A stretch of DNA of 33,912 nucleotides from an uncultured Bacilli bacterium (GCA_947632435.1 CANRPC010000018.1:1-33912), one strand, 5' to 3'. Numbered from the stretch's first letter, positions 14,570-23,585 are shown. Notes: generated from the sequence alone by a model not told the origin. Program-made: numbers and translations.

Positions 14570-15727
14570 TTAAGCAAAGAAGAAACTTAACATGTTTTCT
14601 ATTAAAAGAGAAAGAAAATCAGGTTTTTTTACTTCACTTGAAGAATATAAATTATATTCATAAATCATATTCGATGGCGTAGTAATTCTTAATTTACCAA
14701 TTATTTCATCTTTAGAAATTGGAGGTTCAACTTCATATAATTCTATTTCATATTTTAAATCATTTTTGTCTTCTTCTTTTAACAAAATAATATCGACATT
14801 ATCTTTAACAATAAGATTAATTTTAATATCATTATAAGTTTTAATATCTAATTCTTTAATAACTGCATCTTTTTCAAAAATTCTTACACATTGATATTTG
14901 CTAAATCCATAATCCAATAATCTTATTGTATCTTGACTTCTTTTTTCTATCGTTTCTTCATGCATAACAACCGAGATTAATCTTACACCTTTTCTTGATG
15001 CTGTCGCAGTTAAATTATACATTGCTTCTTTAGTGTAACCTGTTTTTAAACCATCCATACCATCATAATATGATAATAATTTATTTGTATTGACAAGCCA
15101 AAATGGATTATCTGAATTTTCTCTTATATATGCTTCTTTTAATGAAGTAAATTGAAGAATTTCATTACCAAAACTTACTAAATAAGAAGCTAGTAAAGCC
15201 ATATCATAAGCTGTAGTATAATGTTCTTTATCATCAAAACCTGTTGCATTTTTAAAATTTGTATTTACCATTTTTAATTCTTTTGCTTTGTCATTCATCG
15301 CTTTAACAAAGGCACTTGGTGAATGATAAATATGCTCTAAAAGTGCACATATTGCATCGTTTGCGGAATTAATGGCAACAGCTTTAACTAAATCTTTTAC
15401 TGCCATTTTTTCTCCAACTTCCAAATAAATTTGAGTGCCTCCCATACTTGAAGCATATTCACTTACTGTAACTAATTCATCCCAAGTAATTTTATTATTA
15501 TTAATGGCTTCAAGAGTTAAACTTAAACCCATCATTTTAGTCATAGAAGCAGGATATAATTTCTGATCTTTATTTTTTTCATAAATTATTTTTTTGGATT
15601 TTGGTTCCATTAAAACCGCGCTTGTGGCATTTAAATCTAATTCTTCTTCAGCATTTACTTTTTGAAGTGGAGAATTTGTTAAAACAAATGATACAATTAA
15701 TAGACAAAAGATTAAAATTTTTTTCAT
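14570..15727 (-). CDS. dacF: D-alanyl-D-alanine carboxypeptidase, DacF type
   Basis: This penicillin-binding protein trims the last D-Ala from peptidoglycan stem peptides; DacF acts on the forespore side and affects cortex cross-linking. The 385-residue protein has a signal peptide (about 1-26), the SxxK motif SMTK (61-64), SAN (121-123) and KTG (228-230), then a beta-rich domain and an amphipathic C-terminal anchor (FLSLLIENMLSFFFA). The ATG at 15727 has AGGTG 5 bases upstream, better than the ATG at 15739. Its place directly before spoIIAA, as in Bacillus, supports the DacF name over the vegetative DacA. Confidence 0.92.
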   Translation of the reverse strand: MKKILIFCLLIVSFVLTNSPLQKVNAEEELDLNATSAVLMEPKSKKIIYEKNKDQKLYPASMTKMMGLSLTLEAINNNKITWDELVTVSEYASSMGGTQIYLEVGEKMAVKDLVKAVAINSANDAICALLEHIYHSPSAFVKAMNDKAKELKMVNTNFKNATGFDDKEHYTTAYDMALLASYLVSFGNEILQFTSLKEAYIRENSDNPFWLVNTNKLLSYYDGMDGLKTGYTKEAMYNLTATASRKGVRLISVVMHEETIEKRSQDTIRLLDYGFSKYQCVRIFEKDAVIKELDIKTYNDIKINLIVKDNVDIILLKEEDKNDLKYEIELYEVEPPISKDEIIGKLRITTPSNMIYEYNLYSSSEVKKPDFLSLLIENMLSFFFA

Positions 15728-16020
15728 ATGACACCTCATTTAAAACTATGAAATGTTTTATTTAGATATGACTTTTTAATGTTTAAAATTAAATGAGTTT
15801 ATTCTTCATAATTTATGATAGACTTCATGCAATAATAATTATTCTTAATTAAATATAGATTTATTTAATGCAATTGACAAAGTTAATAACTTAAACATTT
15901 AGCTTTCTATAAATGTAACTTGATTTTAATATTATCTAAACACATATAGTTCTATCGAGCTGATAATAAAATTGTTGCTACAAAGAATAACTCACTTAAA
16001 TTTTTTCCTTTGCTTGCTAC
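15728..16020. other. Gene-free region between dacF and the XRE regulator
   Basis: About 290 AT-rich bases. I see no gene with a ribosome binding site on either strand and no clear terminator for the regulator gene. The promoter of dacF should be here. Forespore sigma-F/G-type elements were sought but no pair with correct spacing was convincing. Confidence 0.4.
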
Positions 16021-16638
16021 TTAAATAAATTTTGGAAGTACTCCAAATGAATCTTTTGTTCCAAGAACAAATGTTAAAACACCAAAGATCAACGAGATGA
16101 TTAATAAAATACTAGTCGCAATTAAAAAAGTTCTATTTAATTTTTTTCTTTTAATGATAAAAGTTAAAATAGCAAAAATGATTAATATTAAATTGGTTAA
16201 TGGTGAAACAACTAATAACCATGAATCTTCATACTTAATGCAATCTAATACCGAATAATGAATTACCTTTAAATTTGCAATATTGCTTGAATAATCATAA
16301 GCAGTTATTGAAAATATCTTTAGACAATATGATATTGGTAAAACAATTGAATAAACAATAACTAATGTTAACAATGATATTCGTAATACTTTTTTTATTT
16401 TTCTTTCTAGGTTAGCTTGACGAACTATTATTTCTGTTTTTTCATCTTCACATAATAATTCACCTATTGGAATATTAAAATACGATGATATTTTATTAAG
16501 ATTATCAATCGTGGGATAAATATCTCCAAATTCCCATCTTGCAACTAGTGAACGACTAACATATAATTTTTCTGCTAGTTCAACTTGTGTAAGATTATGA
16601 TCTTTTCTTAATAATTTCAATTTCGCATTAAATTTCAT
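16021..16638 (-). CDS. XRE-family regulator with membrane domain
   Basis: This 205-residue protein has an N-terminal Cro/CI-type helix-turn-helix (about 5-60: LKLLRKDHNLTQVELAEKLY, VSRSLVARWEFGDIYPTIDN) and, from about residue 80, three hydrophobic helices (LRISLLTLVIVYSIVLPISY; LLVVSPLTNLILIIFAILTF; FLIATSILLIISLIFGVLTF). Such membrane-tethered XRE regulators often sense envelope or peptide signals. AAAGGAGA precedes the ATG. It is monocistronic, and repeats in its upstream region may be its operator. Target genes are unknown. Confidence 0.85.
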   Translation of the reverse strand: MKFNAKLKLLRKDHNLTQVELAEKLYVSRSLVARWEFGDIYPTIDNLNKISSYFNIPIGELLCEDEKTEIIVRQANLERKIKKVLRISLLTLVIVYSIVLPISYCLKIFSITAYDYSSNIANLKVIHYSVLDCIKYEDSWLLVVSPLTNLILIIFAILTFIIKRKKLNRTFLIATSILLIISLIFGVLTFVLGTKDSFGVLPKFI

Positions 16639-16669
16639 TTACAATTCTCCTTTTACAATTTAATTATTA

Positions 16670-16720
16670 ATCATAATAATGTTATGATCATGTTAATTTT
16701 AAAAGTAGAATGTTAATTTT
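16670..16720. repeat. Inverted and direct repeats upstream of the XRE regulator
   Basis: ATCATAA (16670-16676) and TTATGAT (16682-16688) form a 7-bp inverted repeat with a 5-base centre. Next to it ATGTTAATTTT occurs twice (16690-16700 and 16710-16720), exactly 20 bases apart, about two helical turns. These are candidate operator sites for the adjacent regulator. In DNA this AT-rich some repeats arise by chance. Confidence 0.45.
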
Positions 16721-16980
16721 TTCATTTAACAATCAAAAAACTTAATTAAGTATGCAAAATTAAGTACTTTTTATCAATTTTTAAGAAATTAAATTTTATA
16801 ACTCATAACATCTAAATAATAAATATTTTAAATAATATTCACTTGATATTTAAATAAAACCTTCAATAACATCATAATAAGAAAGTTATCTATTCATCAA
16901 ACAAAAAATGGTTTTTTAAAATTTGTAATTATTATTTTTAACTCTTTAGTTTTATCATTCAATATTAAAAATTTAAATAG

Positions 16981-17009
16981 TTGACATTATATTTTAGTAA
17001 AATTATGAT
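16981..17009 (+). promoter_or_regulatory. Strong promoter of the PL6 lyase gene
   Basis: A perfect TTGACA (16981-16986) and TATGAT (17004-17009) are 17 bases apart. Transcription would start near 17016, inside the operator described next. Confidence 0.8.
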
Positions 17010-17014
17010 AAGGG

Positions 17015-17036
17015 TGTAAGCAAGAAAACGCTTACA
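17015..17036 (+). promoter_or_regulatory. Palindromic operator over the PL6 start site, cre-like
   Basis: TGTAAGC (17015-17021) and GCTTACA (17030-17036) form a perfect 7-bp inverted repeat. The right half, AAGAAAACGCTTACA (17022-17036), matches the cre consensus with one mismatch. It shares AGAAARCGCTTACATT with the site at 65-79. A CcpA- or LacI-type repressor bound here would block initiation. Confidence 0.65.
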
Positions 17037-17100
17037 TTTCTTTTAAGAACATTTCCGAACTATGTTCGCATATACGGAATATATTGAAAAGGAGTTTTTT

Positions 17101-19413
17101 ATGAAAAAAAGTATTTTTGTTTTGTCGGTAGCATGTTTATTGTTTTCTTGCACCTCTACAAATACATCATCTTCAATTGAAAGCAAATATTCTTCTAGTA
17201 CTTCAGAAAGTGGAACTAGTGAAACTACTACTCAAGTTACTACTCAAACTACGACTAGTGATAATTTAACTACTAGTGAACAAAGTAATTCTTCAAGTGA
17301 ATCAATAAGTGCTCCTTCAAGTGAATCAAAAACAAGTCAAAGTAATGAAATTTATGAAAATCCTTTTGATAATTTTCTTGAAGAACAAAATGAATATTGG
17401 TCTTTAACAAATGGCGAAATTACTAATGAAATAATTAGTGCTGATTCAATGTTAAAAGTTACAGGAAATCAAGAAGCAAAAAGTAATTATTTTAGTTTTA
17501 AAACAATTCAAAATGATTTTAAAATGAGTTTTAATCTAGCCGCAACAAGTTCTACTAAAAATGCTTTTGGAATTAAATTTTATGATGAAAATGGAGAACA
17601 GTTTACACGTTTAAAGTTTGACACAACAAAAATTAAATATAGTAATAATAATACAAATTTAGGAAATAAATTTAAAGAAAATGTATGGTTTGATGTTGAT
17701 TTTATTTTTAAAGTAGTAAATGATAGTTTTCATGTCGATTTTTATTTAAATGGAGAAAAATTAGGAAGTGATTTAACTTGTGATAAAAATAGTTTAGAAC
17801 TTTCAAAAATTAATTTTTATACCGATTCTAATAAAACAGGTTATTCTTATTATGTTAATGAACTTACCTTTTCACGAAATTTAGAAATTGAATTAAATGC
17901 TCCAAAGGATCCACTTGTTGAAGAAGAAAGTGAATTTCCTCTTATAGATGAAGTAGGAGAAAAAATAAATATTGAAGTTCCAACTTTAAAAAATGATATT
18001 ATTTATGAACATGAAAATGAACAAGATATACCAAGCAATGCAATTTTTTGTACTCCAAGCGATTTTGATAGTAAAATGAAAACCTTAAAAAAAGGAATGG
18101 TGCTTGTTTTAGAAGATGGAAATTACTCTAATAATACAATATATAAATTAAAAGAAAATGGTAGTAAAGATGAACCAATTATAGTTATGGCTCGACACGT
18201 AGGAAAAGCTATATTTACAGGAAATATTCAATTTCAAATTGGCGATTATAATTCAACAACTCATCTTTCTTCTGGAGGCGATTATTATTTATTTAATGGT
18301 TTAAAATTTAAGGATGGAATTGCTCCAAGTTCAGGAATATTTAAAATTTATGGAACTCATTGCCGTTTAACAAATATTATTATTGATAATCATGATCAAA
18401 ATAGTGAAATTACAAAAAGTTTATGGATTCAAATCATGTCTACAGGAAAATATTGTGAAGTTGACCATTGCACTTTTATTAATAAAAAACATTCAACAGG
18501 GGTTTTATTATATTTAGAAAAAAATCAATATGATAATAATCCTAATTATGCCTATATACATAATAATTATTTTGGTAACTATCAAAATCCAGATCCAGAA
18601 AAATACACTAATGAATTAGAAACTATTCGTATTGGAGTATCTGGAGGTGAAGGTGATTCATATTCGATTATCGAAAATAATATTTTTGAAAATATTACTT
18701 CTGAACCAGAACTTATTTCCATTAAATCACAACACAATTTAATTAAAGGAAATTTAATTATTAAATGTACCGCGGCAATTACTTTAAGACAAGGAGCCTT
18801 TAATATTGTTCAAGACAATATCATCTTAAATGATGGTATTGAAAATGGAAATGGAATTCGCGTATTTGGTCATGATCAAATTATTCAGAATAATTTAATT
18901 TCTGGAATTCCTTATAATTCCTCAACATTTTATGGAGGAATTGTGCTCCATAATGGTTCAGGAGACAATGTAACAGGAAGTGGACAATGCACCACGAATA
19001 ATTCTAAAATTATTAATAATACATTTTTAAATAATTATTTTAATTTATGCCTTGGAGATAATAAATATAGTAAAACACCTCATAATTTAACATTAAAAAA
19101 TAACTTAGTTTATACAAATTATGGATACGCTATTCGTCAATATAAAAATTTTATAGCAAGTAATATTACTTACCAAGATGAATATTATTATGCTTCAAAT
19201 ATTGGTTTAGTAAATCAAATAACACCAAATGGAGTAAACTATTCAAATGATTTTAAAGATATTATTAAAATAGAAAATGGTTTAGTTAATGCAAATGTCG
19301 ATGCTGGAGCAAAAAATTTATCATTATTAAATATTATAGAATGCCAAACAAAAGAAAACTTAACAACATCAAAAATGGATGAACCAGCATTTTTTACTTC
19401 TTTCTGGAATTAA
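17101..19413 (+). CDS. Secreted PL6-family polysaccharide lyase lipoprotein
   Basis: This 770-residue protein has a lipoprotein signal (LLFSC, Cys17), a Ser/Thr/Glu-rich spacer (about 18-87), a concanavalin/LamG-like domain (about 90-265) and a PL6 beta-helix (about 312-760). PL6 enzymes (chondroitinase B, alginate lyases) cleave uronans by calcium-assisted beta-elimination. The catalytic set is complete: Asn504 in NELETIRIG, Glu535 and Glu537 in EPELISIKS, Lys542 and Arg563. Lys and Arg are 21 residues apart, as in chondroitinase B (250 and 271). The ATG at 17101 was chosen because AAGGAG and the signal peptide begin there; an in-frame ATG at 17062 is unlikely. Substrate could be alginate, dermatan sulfate or another uronan. 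Confidence 0.9.
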   Translation: MKKSIFVLSVACLLFSCTSTNTSSSIESKYSSSTSESGTSETTTQVTTQTTTSDNLTTSEQSNSSSESISAPSSESKTSQSNEIYENPFDNFLEEQNEYWSLTNGEITNEIISADSMLKVTGNQEAKSNYFSFKTIQNDFKMSFNLAATSSTKNAFGIKFYDENGEQFTRLKFDTTKIKYSNNNTNLGNKFKENVWFDVDFIFKVVNDSFHVDFYLNGEKLGSDLTCDKNSLELSKINFYTDSNKTGYSYYVNELTFSRNLEIELNAPKDPLVEEESEFPLIDEVGEKINIEVPTLKNDIIYEHENEQDIPSNAIFCTPSDFDSKMKTLKKGMVLVLEDGNYSNNTIYKLKENGSKDEPIIVMARHVGKAIFTGNIQFQIGDYNSTTHLSSGGDYYLFNGLKFKDGIAPSSGIFKIYGTHCRLTNIIIDNHDQNSEITKSLWIQIMSTGKYCEVDHCTFINKKHSTGVLLYLEKNQYDNNPNYAYIHNNYFGNYQNPDPEKYTNELETIRIGVSGGEGDSYSIIENNIFENITSEPELISIKSQHNLIKGNLIIKCTAAITLRQGAFNIVQDNIILNDGIENGNGIRVFGHDQIIQNNLISGIPYNSSTFYGGIVLHNGSGDNVTGSGQCTTNNSKIINNTFLNNYFNLCLGDNKYSKTPHNLTLKNNLVYTNYGYAIRQYKNFIASNITYQDEYYYASNIGLVNQITPNGVNYSNDFKDIIKIENGLVNANVDAGAKNLSLLNIIECQTKENLTTSKMDEPAFFTSFWN

Positions 19414-19486
19414 ATAAATATTCTTTTTATCATATTTTTGTTACAATTAAATTAATTTAACAAAGTTATGCTTAAAAGGAGTTTTT

Positions 19487-20200
19487 ATGGATAAAAACAA
19501 TTTCAAAAAAGAAACATTTTTAGATTTAATATCTAATTTTGCCAAAAACCATCATTTAAAAATTATCATGCATTTTCCACATTCATCCTTAAAAGTTAAA
19601 AAATCAATATATAAAGATTTATATATAGAAAAAAATGAATTTAATTTTTTGAATTTAAAAATGAGTGATGTTTTATTATTAGATTTATTTAAAAATTGGC
19701 CATACAAAAAAATTATTGCTAAGTATTCTAGATTGTATGTTGATGTAGAAAAATATTGGGATGATAAAAAAGAAATTATGGCAAAATATGGAATGGGCGC
19801 AATATATCAAAAAGATTTATATGGTAATCCATTACATAAAAAAGAAAAAAATTTTTGCAAAAAGGGTCAAAAATATTATAATTTACATCATAAAAAATTG
19901 ATAAAGGCATGTAATATTAAACAAGATGTTTTAATATTAGATATACATTCTTTTAATGATGATATGGCAAAAGTATTTCAAGATGATAATCATTTTCCTT
20001 TATTATGTATTGGAGTGAATAATGATAAATCTTGTAATAAAGAATTATTAAAAGAAATTACTGAATATTTTAGTTTTCATAATTTTACTGATTATAAAAT
20101 TAATTATCCTTATGAAGGAGCAATATTACCTAATTATCAAAATGGGAAAAATAAAATTTATTCATTAATGTTAGAAATAAATAAAAAATTGTATTTATAA
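19487..20200 (+). CDS. N-formylglutamate amidohydrolase-like protein
   Basis: This 237-residue protein has family features of N-formylglutamate amidohydrolases: IIMHFPHSS near the N-terminus, YSRLYVDVEKYWDD (the DRxxxDxxR-like segment), ILDIHSFND with a candidate metal-binding Asp and His, YPYEGAILP, and a C-terminal SLMLEINKKLYL. The family hydrolyses formyl- or acyl-amino acids using a metal. No histidine-utilisation genes are near, so the substrate may differ. It has no signal peptide and should be cytoplasmic. AAAAGGAG precedes the ATG. It lies 73 bases after the PL6 gene and may be transcribed with it. Confidence 0.78.
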   Translation: MDKNNFKKETFLDLISNFAKNHHLKIIMHFPHSSLKVKKSIYKDLYIEKNEFNFLNLKMSDVLLLDLFKNWPYKKIIAKYSRLYVDVEKYWDDKKEIMAKYGMGAIYQKDLYGNPLHKKEKNFCKKGQKYYNLHHKKLIKACNIKQDVLILDIHSFNDDMAKVFQDDNHFPLLCIGVNNDKSCNKELLKEITEYFSFHNFTDYKINYPYEGAILPNYQNGKNKIYSLMLEINKKLYL

Positions 20201-20211
20201 AAATTGCAAAT

Positions 20212-20907
20212 TTAACTAATCGAATTTAAAATTGCAGCAAAATTATTGCCATTAACTATTTTACATTCATAGATAATCTCATTAGGGCTTATAAAAGAAA
20301 ATGTTGAATCACCATAAAGAAAACAATCACCAAAATCAGTAACAATTTTGTATTCACTTTTAACTAAATTTTCAATTATATTAACTTCAAATTCCATATT
20401 GAAAAATATATTTTGTCCTTCATATATTTGAATGTCGTTTTCATAAATTTCAATTTCATTAGAGTATGTTATTATTGAATTAGTAGAAACACCATTTTTT
20501 AAATAACAATCATCATATAATTTATAATATTTATTATCAATACTAAAATAACTTTGCGTTGTATTAATTGCAAAATAATCATTTTTTTTAGATATAAAAT
20601 AATTATATGATGAACCTCCATAAATTCTTCCTTCTGAACTATCAACCTCTTCAATAGGAGTATTAACTATAAAATCATATATAGCTTTTTTATCGGCTAA
20701 ATCAGTACTTGTTAAATTATTTTTAAAAAATCCAGGTTGTATACCATTTGTATAAGTAGTTATTTTAACGTAATTAATATCATCGATAGAGGTTGATTCA
20801 AATCCATCTAAGACATCTTTTAATTTTAAAGTTTTATTACTTTCATTTTTAAAAGTTAAAGAACAAGAAAATAATAAAAAAACATATAATAAATTAATTT
20901 TAGTCAT
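20212..20907 (-). CDS. Small putative lipoprotein, function unknown
   Basis: This 231-residue protein begins MTKINLLYVFLLFSCS, a lipoprotein signal with LFSC. The rest is predicted extracellular, rich in Asn, Ser, Tyr and beta-prone segments (YFSIDNKYYKLYDD, ITYSNEIEIYENDIQIYEG). No family is recognised. The ATG at 20907 has GGAGAG upstream; the longer frame overlaps the channel gene. It follows the FNT-family gene by 16 bases, so it is probably its co-transcribed partner. It converges with the amidohydrolase-like gene with only 11 bases between the stops and no clear terminator. Confidence 0.65.
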   Translation of the reverse strand: MTKINLLYVFLLFSCSLTFKNESNKTLKLKDVLDGFESTSIDDINYVKITTYTNGIQPGFFKNNLTSTDLADKKAIYDFIVNTPIEEVDSSEGRIYGGSSYNYFISKKNDYFAINTTQSYFSIDNKYYKLYDDCYLKNGVSTNSIITYSNEIEIYENDIQIYEGQNIFFNMEFEVNIIENLVKSEYKIVTDFGDCFLYGDSTFSFISPNEIIYECKIVNGNNFAAILNSIS

Positions 20908-20923
20908 TTTATTCTCTCCATAA

Positions 20924-21574
20924 TTATTCATTATTTTTTAAAGCAAATAATTTTAAATGGTGAAATGCTAAAGCACCTAAAGAATTTCCAACAAGTATAA
21001 TTAAAATATTTCTTAAAGATAAAAGACTCCACATAAAGGAAGCACTATAATAATAAATATCTGCGATAACATGTTCAAATCCTAAAATAACAAAAATTGA
21101 TACAGAAAAAATTAAACCAATAGTTCTTGTAAAATAATGAGTATTAGATTTAAATATTTCGACAGCTAAATAAACTAGAATTCCACAGAAAAACGCTAAA
21201 AAGAATAATGAATACCACGTATCATTATTTTTAGCTTCACACATGGAAATTAATGTGTTTTCCATAGAAGGAAAAACTCTTAATAATCTTGTAATACATC
21301 CCATTAAAATACAAGAAATAATATTGCCTAAAAGCATCTCTAATAAATCGATAATGTAAGATAAACTTCTTTTTTCTATAACATAAGCAATCTTTCCAGT
21401 GAATAATGAAAAAGAAAAAATACAAATAGTTAATAAACCAAAAGAGAAAAGTATGGCACTTATTACTAATGAATTAGTTAAATTAGCTCTAATATAAGTT
21501 GAAACAAATCCTCCTAAAGAAATTAAAATTCCTGCTAAAAAGCCTGATGTAATTGTTTTTAAATGCTTAATCAT
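20924..21574 (-). CDS. Formate/nitrite transporter-family channel
   Basis: This 216-residue membrane protein has about six helices and FNT family marks: FSLFTGKIAYVIEK (the first re-entrant region), GFEHVIADIYYYS (compare GFEHSIANMYYI in FocA, with the pore histidine kept) and ILVGNSLGALAF. FNT channels move formate, nitrite, hydrosulfide or lactate-type small anions. It is shorter than typical FNTs (about 250-280) and divergent in several loops, so the anion is uncertain. The ATG at 21574 has AGGAG 9 bases upstream. It is the middle gene of an LRR-FNT-lipoprotein unit. Confidence 0.82.
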   Translation of the reverse strand: MIKHLKTITSGFLAGILISLGGFVSTYIRANLTNSLVISAILFSFGLLTICIFSFSLFTGKIAYVIEKRSLSYIIDLLEMLLGNIISCILMGCITRLLRVFPSMENTLISMCEAKNNDTWYSLFFLAFFCGILVYLAVEIFKSNTHYFTRTIGLIFSVSIFVILGFEHVIADIYYYSASFMWSLLSLRNILIILVGNSLGALAFHHLKLFALKNNE

Positions 21575-21594
21575 AATTATCAACTCCTAATATT

Positions 21595-22329
21595 TTATTT
21601 ATCGTTTGCTAAAATAGAATTAAATTCTTCTTCACTAACAAATTCATAACATTTATGAAATGATTCTTTAAATGATTTTACAAATGTTTTTTCATGTTCC
21701 ACAATTTCTGTATCAGGATCACCAACATGAGTGTGATAATCCCATCCAGCGACAATTACTCTTTCTTTAACTAATCTTGTCTCTTTTTCTTCAAAATATC
21801 CTTCTTTAATTTTATCTTCTAAATATATACCTTTTAGATTTGGACATTTTTTAAAAGCATCAATTTCAATAATTTCACATGTTTTAGGAATGTAAACATA
21901 TTTTAAATTTTGGCATTCATAAAAAGCATTGGTTTCAATTTTCTTAACACTTCGAGGAATTATTATTGATTTTAGTCCGCTATATTCAAATGTTCCTTTT
22001 TTAATTGTTGTTAATTTAATATCTCTTGCAAAATCAATTTTCTTAACACCTGAAAAATAAAAAGATTTTTCACCTAAATAAGTCACTGAACTTGGTAAAG
22101 AAATATATTCTAAATCAAATGTTCCATTAAATGCTTCATTTTCAATACATTCTACGCCTTCTTCGACAATAATTTCTTTTAATCTCGCTCCATAAAAAGC
22201 ACAACTATTTATTTTTTTTACATTATTAATAACTAATTTTGGCTTAGAATATTCTTTATTAATAAACTTAACAATTTCTAAATTAGGTTCTTCACCATTT
22301 AAAATAAAATAATTCTTATCTTTATCCAT
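21595..22329 (-). CDS. Leucine-rich-repeat (BspA-like, LRR_5) protein
   Basis: This roughly 244-residue protein contains about five BspA-type repeats (residues 40-170), such as VKKINSCAFYGARLKEIIVE, ECIENEAFNGTFDLEYISLP and KKIETNAFYECQNLKYVYIP. The last 75 residues are charged and contain GWDYHTHVGDPDTEIVEHEK, which I do not recognise. There is no signal peptide, unlike most surface BspA proteins, so it may be cytoplasmic. Starts at 22338 and 22329 are both possible; the second has a weak GAG-type site. It precedes the FNT gene by 20 bases. Confidence 0.78.
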   Translation of the reverse strand: MDKDKNYFILNGEEPNLEIVKFINKEYSKPKLVINNVKKINSCAFYGARLKEIIVEEGVECIENEAFNGTFDLEYISLPSSVTYLGEKSFYFSGVKKIDFARDIKLTTIKKGTFEYSGLKSIIIPRSVKKIETNAFYECQNLKYVYIPKTCEIIEIDAFKKCPNLKGIYLEDKIKEGYFEEKETRLVKERVIVAGWDYHTHVGDPDTEIVEHEKTFVKSFKESFHKCYEFVSEEEFNSILANDK

Positions 22330-22557
22330 ACAATTCATCTCACACAAATAATTATAAACATAATAAAGATAAAAAACAAATTATATAAACAAAAACAATA
22401 TTATAAAAAATGTAGTTCATTTTTAACTATGATATCTTGATAGAATAAAGTTTCTAATTACTGTTATTAAAAAAGTTTAATTTGAATTAAACATTGAAAG
22501 CAATTTAAATACTTTTTTATATATTTTATACTTGTAATTTTTTTAATTATGGCTATT

Positions 22558-22563
22558 TATAAT
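22558..22563 (+). promoter_or_regulatory. Likely -10 element of the MoxR operon
   Basis: A perfect TATAAT lies 36 bases before the MoxR ATG. The nearest -35-like sequence, TTGTAA (22532-22537), is 20 bases upstream, longer than ideal. The rest of the 22330-22557 gap is AT-rich with no gene. Confidence 0.4.
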
Positions 22564-22598
22564 AGAAAATGGTATGCTTAATTTACAAGGAGTTATCA

Positions 22599-23585
22599 AT
22601 GATTGATTTAAATGATGTTCAACAATTTAATGACTTGAGTAAAAAAATTTTTCAAGAATTAAAAAAAGATTTTATTGGCCAAGAAGAAATTGTCGAAGAA
22701 GTTATTATTGCGTTAATTTCATCGGGAAATATTTTGCTTGAAGGAGTTCCAGGTGTTGGTAAAACAAGACTTGTTAGATCATTAAGTCAACTTTTTGATT
22801 TGAGCTTTGTAAGAATTCAATTTACTCCAGATTTAATGCCAAATGATATAATTGGAACAAATTTAATTATTAATGAAAATAATTCTAATAATATATTTCA
22901 GTTTAAAAAGGGGCCAATTTTTAATAATATTATTCTTGCCGATGAAATAAATAGAGCAAATGCTAAAACACAAAGTGCATTGCTTGAAGCAATGCAAGAA
23001 CATAGAGTAAGTGTTAATGGAATTACTTACAAAATAGATGAACCTTTTTTTGTCATTGCAACACAAAATCCTTTAGATTTAGTTTCTACTTATCCTTTGC
23101 CTGAAGCTCAACTTGATCGATTCATGTTTAAATTAATTATTAAAAATCCAAATCTAAAAGAAGTTAAAGAAATTGTTAATATGACTCAAATAAATATGCA
23201 TGAAAATGCACAAAAAGTTTGTTCTAAAGAAGAACTTATTAAAATGGGAGAAGTTGCGAAAAATGTTTTTATTGCTAAACCTGTTTTAAATTATGCTTTG
23301 TCGTTATGTTCTATGGCTAATACAAATAAAAGCATTAAACAATATTTAACGCAAGGAATAAGTCCAAGAGCTTCTCAAGCATTAATTAATTCTTCTAAAG
23401 TTTTAGCTCTTTTAAAAGGTCGTTATAATGTTTCTTATAGCGATATCGATCATTTAATATATCCAATTTTAAGACATCGACTCAAATTAAGTTTTGAAGC
23501 AATAACAAATAACTACACACCCGATGACATTATTAAATTAATGATTGATATATGCGCTAAAAACAAAAATGGAGGCAATAGATGA
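22599..23585 (+). CDS. MoxR-family AAA+ ATPase
   Basis: MoxR ATPases act as chaperones that help insert metal or assemble von Willebrand A (vWA) proteins encoded beside them. The 328-residue protein has Walker A GVPGVGKT (49-56), Walker B IILADEINRAN (about 111-121), sensor 1 FVIATQNPLD and the arginine-rich LPEAQLDRFMFK. The ATG at 22599 has AAGGAG upstream. Its stop overlaps the DUF58 start by 4 bases. It heads a five-gene operon resembling the Bat operons. Confidence 0.95.
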   Translation: MIDLNDVQQFNDLSKKIFQELKKDFIGQEEIVEEVIIALISSGNILLEGVPGVGKTRLVRSLSQLFDLSFVRIQFTPDLMPNDIIGTNLIINENNSNNIFQFKKGPIFNNIILADEINRANAKTQSALLEAMQEHRVSVNGITYKIDEPFFVIATQNPLDLVSTYPLPEAQLDRFMFKLIIKNPNLKEVKEIVNMTQINMHENAQKVCSKEELIKMGEVAKNVFIAKPVLNYALSLCSMANTNKSIKQYLTQGISPRASQALINSSKVLALLKGRYNVSYSDIDHLIYPILRHRLKLSFEAITNNYTPDDIIKLMIDICAKNKNGGNR

